DNA from: an uncultured Marvinbryantia sp.
GTDB taxonomy: Bacteria > Bacillota > Clostridia > Lachnospirales > Lachnospiraceae
Reading direction: 5' to 3'
NCBI RefSeq assembly: GCF_905201705.1
Contig: NZ_CAJKOX010000029.1
Coordinates: 1 to 59,707, forward strand
DNA: 59,707 nucleotides
Shown here piece by piece: positions 25,349 through 31,869 of this stretch; position 1 is the stretch's first letter; each line of letters starts with the position of its first letter. The notes under the pieces were generated by a model. It did no database searches and was not told the DNA's origin. It saw only the letters and a program-made list of their open reading frames with translations. A program made the position numbers and the translations under genes.

Positions 25349-26353
25349 TTATGTAGTTTCTCTTTTTATAAGCTCTACCGGAAAACTGACCCTAGATGTC
25401 CGCACACGAGTCCCTTCTGCTATCATGGTCTGAATCTGATCCGCAACGTATTTCCCGATAGCGGTAACATCCTGTGCAATCGTTGTAAACGGCTGACGGC
25501 AAAGGTAAGAAATCGAAATATTATCGAATCCAATCAGCTTCACTTCATCCGGAACCTGGATATGGCTGTCTTTCAACGCTGACAGCGCCCCCGAGGCCAG
25601 CCAGTCTGTCTCGCAGAAAATACCATCGATCTGCACACCCTTCTGCAAAAGCTCTTTTACTACCCGGTAACCTTCCTCATAACTCATATCTTTTGGCGTC
25701 AGAATCAGGTCCGGCTCCAGAGAAATACTGTGCTTTCTGCAGGCTGTGACAAACCCTCTGAGACGCTCTCCTGCTACATAAGTGCCCTGGCGCTCCATAA
25801 TAACCGCCATATTTCTGCATCCTTTTTCAATTAACTCAAGGGCTGCTAGCTCACCTCCCTGAAAATTGTCTGAAGAAACATATGCAACATTAGACCGCTT
25901 CTGTTCAGAAGGCGAACGGTCAATATAAATCGTACTGATTTCCTGAATAATATCCTTCTCTACGGACTTGGAACCATTCATGTAAATAATGCCATTTACA
26001 TTCTGGGATTTCAGTTGATACAGACACTTTTCCTCTATCTCTTTGCTTTCGTTTGTATTACAGATAACAGTCTGGTAACCGGCCTCAAATAATGCCATCT
26101 GAATTACCAGGATCAATTTTGAAAAGTATTCGTTTGTAATATCCGGTACGATAATTCCGATCGTATTAGACTGATTCGTCCGGAGTCCTTTTGCAAAATG
26201 ATTCGGAATGTAATGATTATCCTCAATGATTTTGCGTACACGCTCTTCTGTCTCTTTTGAAAATCTTCCATTCTGGTTAATTACTCTTGAAACAGTCGCC
26301 ACAGAAACGCCCGCAAGCTCCGCTATTTTTTTTACCGACATTTCCTCTTTCAT
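25349..26353 (-). CDS. LacI-family transcriptional regulator of the sugar operon
   Basis: A 334-aa repressor. The helix-turn-helix VKKIAELAGVSVATVSRVIN is at residues 7-26 with the hinge helix after it; the effector domain begins near residue 65 (NTIGIIVPDITNEYFSKLI) and has the LIGFDNISISYL segment. It resembles ribose-type regulators. The gene is upstream of and co-oriented with the transport genes; three copies of a GTAATCGATTAC-like site flank it, so autoregulation and operon control are likely. Confidence 0.92.
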   Translation of the reverse strand: MKEEMSVKKIAELAGVSVATVSRVINQNGRFSKETEERVRKIIEDNHYIPNHFAKGLRTNQSNTIGIIVPDITNEYFSKLILVIQMALFEAGYQTVICNTNESKEIEEKCLYQLKSQNVNGIIYMNGSKSVEKDIIQEISTIYIDRSPSEQKRSNVAYVSSDNFQGGELAALELIEKGCRNMAVIMERQGTYVAGERLRGFVTACRKHSISLEPDLILTPKDMSYEEGYRVVKELLQKGVQIDGIFCETDWLASGALSALKDSHIQVPDEVKLIGFDNISISYLCRQPFTTIAQDVTAIGKYVADQIQTMIAEGTRVRTSRVSFPVELIKRETT

Positions 26354-26374
26354 ATCAACGCATCCATTCTTTAG

Positions 26375-26386
26375 GTAATCGATTAC
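26375..26386. promoter_or_regulatory. LacI-type operator O1 (upstream of the regulator gene)
   Basis: GTAATCGATTAC is a perfect 12-bp palindrome with a CG centre, typical of LacI-family sites, 22 bp upstream of the regulator start. Imperfect copies occur at 25257 and 25319. Confidence 0.75.
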
Positions 26387-26469
26387 TCAATCGTTACATA
26401 AACAATAACATACGCTTGTCAATTTGTCAATTATTATTTTATATAAATACTGTTTTTTGTAATTAATGC

Positions 26470-26505
26470 AAAATAACGCCCGCATATCCATCCGGATATA
26501 CGGGC
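26470..26505 (-). terminator. Probable hpf terminator
   Basis: Minus-strand stem GCCCGTATATCC / GGATATGCGGGC (26505-26494 and 26489-26478, one mismatch) followed by GTTATTTT. It lies 36 bp after the hpf stop and separates it from the regulator gene of the sugar operon. Confidence 0.72.
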
Positions 26506-26540
26506 ACTGTTAATACTGGCGTGTATTTTATATCGGGAAA

Positions 26541-27071
26541 CTAAAACTCCGGCTCAATCAGTCCGTAGGTGTTGCCTTTGCGCTTGTACACCACGTTTAC
26601 TTCCTCTGTCTCGGCATTGCAGAATACGAAGAAGTTGTGTCCGAGAAGCTCCATCTGGATGCAGGCATCCTCCGGGTACATCGGCTTGATGCCAAAATGT
26701 TTGGTGCGGATGATCTTAACCTCCTCCGGCTCGACGCTCTCTTCTTTTTCGATAAATTCACGGCGGAAGTTGCTGCCCTCCTGATGTTTTGCGATCAGTT
26801 TATTTTTATATTTGCGGAGCTGCCGTTCAATTACCTCCTCTACCAGATCGATTGACACGTACATATCGCTGCTCACCTGTTCGGAGCGGATAATATTTCC
26901 TTTTACCGGAATCGTAACCTCAATTTTCTGTCTTTCTTTCTCCACACTCATGGTAACGATGATCTCTGTGTCAGGAGTAAAATATCTCTCCAGCTTGCCC
27001 AGCTTGTCTATAACGGTATTTCTGAGCCCCTCTGTAACCTCGATGTTTTTTCCGCTGATAGTAAATCTCAT
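26541..27071 (-). CDS. hpf: Ribosome hibernation-promoting factor, long form
   Basis: A 176-aa protein that pairs ribosomes into inactive 100S dimers in stationary phase. The N-terminal domain (residues 1-95) starts MRFTISGKNIEVTEGL; the C-terminal dimerisation domain (residues ~118-176) has RTKHFGIKPMYPEDACIQM and ends VVYKRKGNTYGLIEPE. In Firmicutes hpf is normally directly before secA; here a 7-kb sugar operon lies between. Confidence 0.96.
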   Translation of the reverse strand: MRFTISGKNIEVTEGLRNTVIDKLGKLERYFTPDTEIIVTMSVEKERQKIEVTIPVKGNIIRSEQVSSDMYVSIDLVEEVIERQLRKYKNKLIAKHQEGSNFRREFIEKEESVEPEEVKIIRTKHFGIKPMYPEDACIQMELLGHNFFVFCNAETEEVNVVYKRKGNTYGLIEPEF

Positions 27072-27145
27072 ACGATCACTCCTTTTCCGTCATTTTATCC
27101 GAAAGCGAAAACACTGTTAAAATTTACCGCTTTCGTCATACTTCA

Positions 27146-27174
27146 AGGATACCACAATTTGTCTGATTTTTCAA
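27146..27174 (-). promoter_or_regulatory. hpf promoter
   Basis: Minus-strand -35 TTGAAA (27174-27169), 17-bp spacer, -10 TATCCT (27151-27146). The 5' leader contains an 8-bp CGAAAGCG / CGCTTTCG inverted repeat before the ribosome binding site AAAGGAG. Confidence 0.72.
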
Positions 27175-27249
27175 TCGGAATTGCGAAATTTCACAAACTT
27201 TTAACCAAAACTCCAAAAGATCGTTTGCGAATAGCGCGGCCAAACGGAA

Positions 27250-28032
27250 TCAATTTCCCGCATTTATAAACTCCAGCACCTCGCGATATTTCATCGTCCC
27301 TCCGAACAGATCAAGCGCGCTCCCGATCGTGACATCGATTTTTCCGCGTCCGAGACGCTGAAGCTCTTTTAGATCCCTGAAGCTTCCAACGCCGCCTGCA
27401 TACGTCACCGGAATCCTGGCCCAGCCGCCAAGCAGCGCGGCAAGCTCCGTCTCGATGCCGTTTGCCTTTCCCTCCGCGTCGACCGCATGGATGAGAAATT
27501 CATCACAGTAACCGGCAAGCTCATCGAGCACCTGTTCCGTCAGCGTTACATCCGTGAATTTCTGCCAGCGATCCGTCACGATCCGGTATACGCCTTCTTT
27601 TTTCCGGCAGCTCAGATCCAGCACCAGGCGCTCTTTGCCCACCGCGCGCACAAGCTTCTCCAGATTTTCGTAATTCAGTCTGCCGTCCTTAAAGACAAAG
27701 CTTGTCACGATCACATGGGAAGCCCCATTATCCAGCCAGAAGGCGGCGTTATCGTCACGGACGCCGCCGCCCACCTGCAACGCGCCGCGCCATGCCCGAA
27801 GCGCGAGCAGCGCCTGCTCCTTCGTCGCCTCGTAGTGCGGCGACGTTTCCGGATTCAGCAAAATGATGTGACCGCCCCGCAGATCATCCTTTTTATAAAA
27901 CTCTGCGTAAAAGGCGGCGTCCGCCTCCGATACAAAATTCTCCCGCGCCGCATCGCCCTCGTCGCGGAGCGAACCGCCGACAATTTGCTTTACCTTTCCG
28001 TTATGAATATCAATACATGGTCGAAAACGCAT
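27250..28032 (-). CDS. hisA: Phosphoribosyl-formimino-AICAR-ribotide isomerase, eukaryote-like type
   Basis: A 260-aa TIM-barrel isomerase of histidine synthesis. Its start MRFRPCIDIHNGKVKQIVGG, the FYAEFYKKDDLRGGHIILL stretch and IGSALDLFGG match the fungal/plant His6/HISN3 class rather than the usual bacterial HisA. Catalytic aspartates lie in CIDIHNGK and IHAVDAEGK. It stands alone here, with no other his gene. It may be the organism's only HisA or a replaced copy; this cannot be decided in the window. Confidence 0.88.
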   Translation of the reverse strand: MRFRPCIDIHNGKVKQIVGGSLRDEGDAARENFVSEADAAFYAEFYKKDDLRGGHIILLNPETSPHYEATKEQALLALRAWRGALQVGGGVRDDNAAFWLDNGASHVIVTSFVFKDGRLNYENLEKLVRAVGKERLVLDLSCRKKEGVYRIVTDRWQKFTDVTLTEQVLDELAGYCDEFLIHAVDAEGKANGIETELAALLGGWARIPVTYAGGVGSFRDLKELQRLGRGKIDVTIGSALDLFGGTMKYREVLEFINAGN

Positions 28033-28143
28033 GATTTTTTTGCCTTCCTTTCTTGCGACTTACCAGTCGTGGTTCCGCCGATCCTGTTTTCTTTGATATT
28101 ATCATATTTCACAAAAAAGACACAAGAAAAATGTGAAAACACA

Positions 28144-28174
28144 TTGACAAAACAACTTCTTCTGATAAGATAAT
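28144..28174 (+). promoter_or_regulatory. Promoter of the type III toxin-antitoxin locus
   Basis: Plus-strand -35 TTGACA (28144-28149) and -10 GATAAT (28169-28174) with a longish 19-bp spacer. An AATGTG-AAAA-CACATT inverted repeat (28130-28145) overlaps the -35 box and could be a control site. Confidence 0.6.
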
Positions 28175-28177
28175 ATT

Positions 28178-28271
28178 AAAGGAGAGTCCTGCCAATAAGT
28201 GGACGTGCAAAAAGCGTTAGTGTCGCCACGGTGATACTACATTCAAGGACTATGGAAACATAGTCCTTGAA
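28178..28271 (+). ncRNA. Putative type III antitoxin RNA (ToxI-like) with terminator
   Basis: About 65 non-coding bases between the promoter and a strong hairpin, directly before the ToxN-like gene, which is where the RNA antitoxin of a type III system lies. Short complementary segments (GTCC 28186 with GGAC 28201; GTGG 28199 with CCAC 28226) could give a compact pseudoknot-like fold, with an AAAAA run at 28209-28213 between them. No clear tandem repeat is visible, whereas known ToxI RNAs are usually repeat arrays. The RNA itself is inferred from context. Confidence 0.55.
28242..28271 (+). terminator. Hairpin between antitoxin RNA and toxin gene
   Basis: A 13-bp perfect stem TTCAAGGACTATG / CATAGTCCTTGAA with a GAAA tetraloop, followed by AATATT rather than a full T-run. 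In type III systems a leaky terminator here sets the RNA-to-toxin ratio. The toxin ribosome binding site AGAGGG follows 10 bases later. Confidence 0.8.
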
Positions 28272-28290
28272 ATATTCAGAGGGATAATTT

Positions 28291-28842
28291 ATGACTCATA
28301 TACCATTAGATTTTTATCGAATAGATATGAAATACATTCGGAATCTGCATAATATTGATGACAGAGTACTTTCTGTTTCTCCACAGATTGGTAAAGATGA
28401 GCGTCCTTTCCTTGGTGTGCTCATTGTGTGCAATGAGCACAAATATTGTGTCCCACTGTCAAAGCCCAAGAAAAAACACGCAAAAATGCGGGATAAGATA
28501 GATTTTAAAAAAATAATTTACCATGACACATTGATAGGTGTTTTAAATTTCAATCTCATGATTCCCGTTGAAAATGCACAATTACAACGAATAGACATGA
28601 AGATCCGTAAACATGATAATGCTGATACCAGAAAGAAAAAGGCGCTTTTAAGTAAAGAATTAACGTGGTGTAATGAACATTCCAGAGATTTGATCAATAC
28701 AGCAAACGTCTTATATCAAAAATACATATCCGGCGAGAACTTTTCCGCAAAAAATCAATGTCTGGACTTCAGAAAGATGGAATCAGAATGCCGCCAATAT
28801 AACCAAAAGCTTGCCTCTCACTCTCTGCAAAATCACTCATGA
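28291..28842 (+). CDS. Type III toxin-antitoxin system toxin, ToxN/AbiQ family
   Basis: A 183-aa protein resembling the ToxN/AbiQ/CptN endoribonucleases. Seen in family order: FYRIDMKYIRNLHNIDDRV at the N terminus, a RPFLGVLIVCNEHKYCVPLS core, the PLSKPKKKH active-site region (typical members have PLSSPK or PLTSPK), IDFKKI, GVLNFNLMIPV and a helical C terminus ending in INTANVLYQKY. The lysine in place of the usual serine is worth noting. It is the only plus-strand gene before 46.6 kb, AT-rich, and overlaps the convergent kinase-like gene by 10 bases. Confidence 0.87.
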   Translation: MTHIPLDFYRIDMKYIRNLHNIDDRVLSVSPQIGKDERPFLGVLIVCNEHKYCVPLSKPKKKHAKMRDKIDFKKIIYHDTLIGVLNFNLMIPVENAQLQRIDMKIRKHDNADTRKKKALLSKELTWCNEHSRDLINTANVLYQKYISGENFSAKNQCLDFRKMESECRQYNQKLASHSLQNHS

Positions 28843-29369
28843 CTGGTCACATACTCCAGAAATTCCGGTGTCTGCGACCAGTATTTCTTTCCCCAGTTTT
28901 CAAAGCTCCACTCTTCCATATAGGAATTACACTCATAGTCGATATAATACAGAAGCTCGTCCTGCACCACAAAATTCGTCGGAAAATAGTCGATGTTTAA
29001 ACCCGCCGCCTGTGCCTGCGCCGCCATCTCTCGCACCTGAAAAAAATATTCTTCCTTCACTGCGCCATCTCTGACAAGCTCATAGATGGTAGGCCCGTCA
29101 ATGTATTCCTTTACAATCCGCTCCTGCGCGATATCCAGCTCCAACATCCCCGGAATCCGGATGCCCGCTTCCCGCAGCCGCCTGTAATCGTTCCGCTCCG
29201 CCTCGATTTTATTTTCGAAAGAATAGTAATCGCACGGCTCATGGTGGATCTGCTTCAGCACATATTGCTTTCCGTCTTTTTCCACAAGATAGGAATAGCC
29301 GCCCTTTCCATGCCCAAGCAGTTTTTTAATAGTATATTTCGTTTGATTAACGCTCATTTTTTCAGACAT
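28833..29369 (-). CDS. Small protein-kinase-like protein, function unknown
   Basis: A 178-aa protein with a kinase N-lobe: glycine loop LLGHGKGGYSYLV (near residue 17) and ATP lysine in YVLKQIH. The C-lobe is short: NIDYFPTNFVV stands where HxDxxxxN would be and YIDYECNSY where DFG would be. It resembles minimal aminoglycoside-phosphotransferase/Kdo-kinase-like folds; substrate unknown. ATG 29369 follows GGAG and overlaps the DUF523 stop by 8 bases. Its 3' end meets the toxin gene head-on. Confidence 0.75.
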   Translation of the reverse strand: MSEKMSVNQTKYTIKKLLGHGKGGYSYLVEKDGKQYVLKQIHHEPCDYYSFENKIEAERNDYRRLREAGIRIPGMLELDIAQERIVKEYIDGPTIYELVRDGAVKEEYFFQVREMAAQAQAAGLNIDYFPTNFVVQDELLYYIDYECNSYMEEWSFENWGKKYWSQTPEFLEYVTSHE

Positions 29370-29856
29370 TGTACGCTCCTTTTCCCGTCGGATGCTGCTT
29401 TTCATCCATGCATTCCGCGCGCTCCTCTCCAAATGTTTTCGCAATCTCCTCTGCATCTACCGTTTTTATGCCAGCCTCTTCCAGCATCCTCGCGAAAATG
29501 CCCTGCCCCTCTATAAGCTTTCCGCCAAAGCTTCCGTCATAGATCTGTCTGCATCCGCAGCTTGGACTGCGCGACTGCAGAATCGCAAGCTCCGCCCCCT
29601 CATCCAAAGTCTCCTTCAATGCTTTCGCAGCGCCCTCCCGAAATTCTTTATCTACACTGACGCCCTCTCTGGTCATAACAATTCCATTCACTATTTCCGC
29701 CGGTTGTCTCGGCACTGCAAGGCCGCCCAGAACCTCCGGACAGACCGCTGTCACCTCATGCCCTCTTACAAATTCTACGATATTTTCATTATAGTTGTTT
29801 TTCCCGTTATACTTACAGCTCTCTCCTAAAAGGCAAGCGCTCACCACTATCTTCAT
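29362..29856 (-). CDS. DUF523 family protein
   Basis: A 164-aa protein with the family features VSACLLGESCKYNG at the N terminus, VCPEVLGGL near residue 38, and LQSRSPSCG near residue 93. Conserved cysteines suggest metal or iron-sulfur binding, but the function is unknown. It is translationally coupled to the kinase-like gene downstream. Confidence 0.88.
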   Translation of the reverse strand: MKIVVSACLLGESCKYNGKNNYNENIVEFVRGHEVTAVCPEVLGGLAVPRQPAEIVNGIVMTREGVSVDKEFREGAAKALKETLDEGAELAILQSRSPSCGCRQIYDGSFGGKLIEGQGIFARMLEEAGIKTVDAEEIAKTFGEERAECMDEKQHPTGKGAYNV

Positions 29857-29916
29857 CAGACTTTACTCCTATATTTTCTTTCCACGTTTCATCGTGGAAG
29901 AGCTACACGCAAACAT

Positions 29917-30285
29917 TTATCGAATAGGCTTTCCAATATGTTTCTCTTTTCTCCACTGCGGCACTTCCCCGTCGTCCGCCCAATATTCATCGACGGATAT
30001 AATTTTATCACGTTCGATTCTTATAAATGACGTCACATGGAAAGATAAGGATTTATCCTGCGGATACACATGTGTAACCGTGATGAACACATTACCTGCC
30101 GTTTCCGTTCTTTCCACCTCGCCAGCCCAGTCGCCGGGATATTCACAATTTGCTCTTATAAATTCCTCTGCAGAAAAATGCTCGTTGGTACAATGCCAGT
30201 TGACATAAGCATCCTCGTGAAAATATCCTCTGATTTTATCCGCGTCCTGCGCAAGAACATATTTCCAAAATTCACAGATATCCAT
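29917..30285 (-). CDS. NTF2/SnoaL-like protein
   Basis: A small (122 aa) cone-fold protein: DICEFWKYVLAQDADKIRGYF, AYVNWHCTNEHF, then EFIRANCEYPGDW and a late IIRI-like strand with VDEYWADDGEVPQWR. Such proteins serve as small enzymes or binding domains; no substrate can be named. I list the ATG at 30285; a GTG at 30309 has a better ribosome binding site (GAGGA, 7-8 bases away) and would add eight residues. Confidence 0.72.
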   Translation of the reverse strand: MDICEFWKYVLAQDADKIRGYFHEDAYVNWHCTNEHFSAEEFIRANCEYPGDWAGEVERTETAGNVFITVTHVYPQDKSLSFHVTSFIRIERDKIISVDEYWADDGEVPQWRKEKHIGKPIR

Positions 30286-30367
30286 TTTTCCACTGCCTAT
30301 TTGTTTCACACTTTTTTCCTCACATAATTTTCTCTCTACCCTCAAAGCATTCCGGCAGACATTTTTT

Positions 30368-30847
30368 CTATTCCAGTTCAAAAAGAACGCTCTCATAATC
30401 CTTCACAAAATACCGAATGTTTTTCCGCCCTTTTGAAATGATTGTATGCCCCTCCGCCTCCAGCTTTTTCCTCTGTGCTTCCGCTCCTCCGGGATATTTT
30501 TCATTTAATTCCCCGTTTGCTTTCAGGGTTCTCCAGTAAGGTGTCTCATTCTCCGCGCGCTGATAGCTTGCCCACGCCGCGATGGAGACAAATATTCCAG
30601 CCGTGATCGGTTCCGTAAAATCCGCTCCACTCAGCTTCGCAAAATGCTCGCGAATTTTTCCAACGGTAATCACTTTGCCGCGCGGAACCCGCCGCATCAC
30701 CTTGTCATAATCCATCGGCGGTGCAAAATACATTCTGCTTCCCCCGTATTTTTCAATACTTTTTGGATCTGTGATCGTCTGGAATTTCGGCATATCCTTG
30801 TTGTCCTGCAGCATCGCGTTAAAATCCTTTTTGTCCTCATTTGCCAT
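30368..30847 (-). CDS. MGMT/alkyltransferase-like DNA-binding domain protein
   Basis: A 159-aa protein with the O6-methylguanine-DNA methyltransferase DNA-binding helix-turn-helix (VPRGKVITVGKIREHFAKL, near residue 74). It lacks the PCHR cysteine active site of true methyltransferases, so it is alkyltransferase-like and could flag alkylated DNA for repair. TGE...PYWRTLKANGEL matches the family. The ATG at 30847 follows AGGAGG. Confidence 0.82.
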   Translation of the reverse strand: MANEDKKDFNAMLQDNKDMPKFQTITDPKSIEKYGGSRMYFAPPMDYDKVMRRVPRGKVITVGKIREHFAKLSGADFTEPITAGIFVSIAAWASYQRAENETPYWRTLKANGELNEKYPGGAEAQRKKLEAEGHTIISKGRKNIRYFVKDYESVLFELE

Positions 30848-30928
30848 ATCCGCCACCTCCTGCAAAAAGCATACCTTATTTTGACAGTCTATGCAATGAG
30901 ACGATTATAAAAAATTTTCGATCCCCGT

Positions 30929-31135
30929 CTAAAAGTAAAACAGCTCCTCAAATTTTTTATCCAGCGCGATGCACAAGAGCAGCGCCAGCTTTGCCGTCGG
31001 ATTAAACTGTCCTGTCTCTATGGAGCTGATGGTGTTTCTCGATACCCCGACCATCTCTGCCAGCGCCGCCTGCGATAACTTTTTCTCTGCGCGGGCTTCT
31101 TTTATATGATTTTTTAATTCCAGTTTTTCATCCAT
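30929..31135 (-). CDS. HTH-type (XRE) regulator, small
   Basis: A 68-aa stand-alone DNA-binding protein: KNHIKEARAEKKLSQAALAE, MVGVSRNTISSIETGQFNP form the helix-turn-helix, ending LDKKFEELFYF. It overlaps nothing and begins 4 bases after the stop of the membrane protein gene, a pairing common in Firmicutes. It probably represses the promoter at 31478-31506, which is flanked by a repeated site. Confidence 0.9.
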   Translation of the reverse strand: MDEKLELKNHIKEARAEKKLSQAALAEMVGVSRNTISSIETGQFNPTAKLALLLCIALDKKFEELFYF

Positions 31136-31139
31136 ATTC

Positions 31140-31445
31140 TCAGTGTCCCATCATAAATCTGACTGCTGCGAAAATCGCCACGCAAAGCATGAGCAGCCCG
31201 ATAAGCAGATATTGCGTCTCTCTGATTTTGACGTATCGGTATATATAATTCGCCGACACCGAAAAGCAGACCGTCGCTGTCAGATCCATCATCGGCAGCC
31301 CCTGCTCTGAACGGATGAAGAAAAAAACTGCCGCCGCAATCACCATCGCCACATAGGACCACATCATAGATCTATCCTTCACCTGAAGCTCTCTCTCATC
31401 CTCTTTTTCACTCTGTGCTTTTCTTAAAATCTCTTCTTTATCCAT
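31140..31445 (-). CDS. DUF6442-like membrane protein
   Basis: A 101-aa protein with a charged N terminus (MDKEEILRKAQSEKEDERE) and two or three hydrophobic helices (residues ~27-43, 52-66, 74-92). It matches small proteins paired with XRE regulators in Clostridia. Function unknown. ATG 31445 follows AAGGAGA. Confidence 0.78.
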   Translation of the reverse strand: MDKEEILRKAQSEKEDERELQVKDRSMMWSYVAMVIAAAVFFFIRSEQGLPMMDLTATVCFSVSANYIYRYVKIRETQYLLIGLLMLCVAIFAAVRFMMGH

Positions 31446-31457
31446 GTTCTTCTCCTT

Positions 31458-31533
31458 GCCAAGTTTTATTTGCAAACAGTATAACATTTCCAAGTAAACT
31501 TGTCAATATATTTCGCCAAGTTTTATTGGCAAA
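31458..31533. promoter_or_regulatory. Promoter flanked by two copies of a 19-bp site
   Basis: Minus-strand promoter: -35 TTGACA (31506-31501), 17-bp spacer, -10 TATACT (31483-31478). It is bracketed by near-identical 19-base sites at 31458-31476 and 31515-31533 (one mismatch); the upstream one contains GCCAA / TTGGC arms. The sites are 57 bp apart and are good candidates for the operator of the adjacent XRE regulator. Confidence 0.78.
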
Positions 31534-31586
31534 TGCCTCAGGCGGAAACGAGGCGGAAACTTTTTGAAATTTTTTTAAATTTCCTG

Positions 31587-31615
31587 TTGACGAATCTATA
31601 ACCTGGTGCTATAAT
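31587..31615 (+). promoter_or_regulatory. tRNA-Leu promoter
   Basis: Plus-strand -35 TTGACG (31587-31592), 17-bp spacer, -10 TATAAT (31610-31615), 11 bases before the tRNA. Confidence 0.85.
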
Positions 31616-31626
31616 ACTTTTTGCTT

Positions 31627-31710
31627 GCGGAAGTGCTGGAATTGGCAGACAGGCTAGACTAAGGATCTAGTGATGGCAACGTCGTGTGGGTTCAAGTCCC
31701 ATCTTCCGCA
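31627..31710 (+). tRNA. tRNA-Leu (anticodon AAG)
   Basis: An 84-base class II tRNA: acceptor GCGGAAG/CTTCCGC, TTCAAGTC T-loop, long variable arm, anticodon stem CTAGA/TCTAG with loop CTAAGGA, which gives anticodon AAG. CCA is not encoded. A34 would need deamination to inosine to read CUC. Own promoter upstream and terminator at 31720-31750. Confidence 0.92.
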
Positions 31711-31719
31711 TGACGAAGA

Positions 31720-31750
31720 CCCTGTATTCGAAGTGAATACAGGGTTTTTT
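31720..31750 (+). terminator. tRNA-Leu terminator
   Basis: Stem CCCTGTATTC / GAATACAGGG (10 bp, 5-base loop) followed by TTTTTT, beginning 9 bases after the tRNA. Confidence 0.92.
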
Positions 31751-31758
31751 GTTGCCCT

Positions 31759-31840
31759 GCAACCGAAGGGAACTGCCGGCGGCAGATCCTTTCGGTTGCC
31801 ATGCATACTAAAAAACGTCCGGTGGACGTTTTTTAGTATG
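31759..31840. terminator. Two stacked hairpins; second is a bidirectional terminator
   Basis: First hairpin 31759-31799: GCAACCGAAGGGA / TCCTTTCGGTTGC arms around an inner CTGCC/GGCAG stem. Second hairpin 31804-31840: a 17-bp perfect stem that contains AAAAAACGTCC / GGACGTTTTTT, so it has a T-run on either strand. It can end the gene at 31870 on the minus strand as well as any read-through from the tRNA. Confidence 0.85.
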
Positions 31841-31869
31841 TATTTTGTCATTTACACACGACTGTAAAT

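Noticed and set aside
31546..31570. Tandem AGGCGGAAAC repeat
   Set aside because: Only two short units; could arise by chance and has no linked feature.
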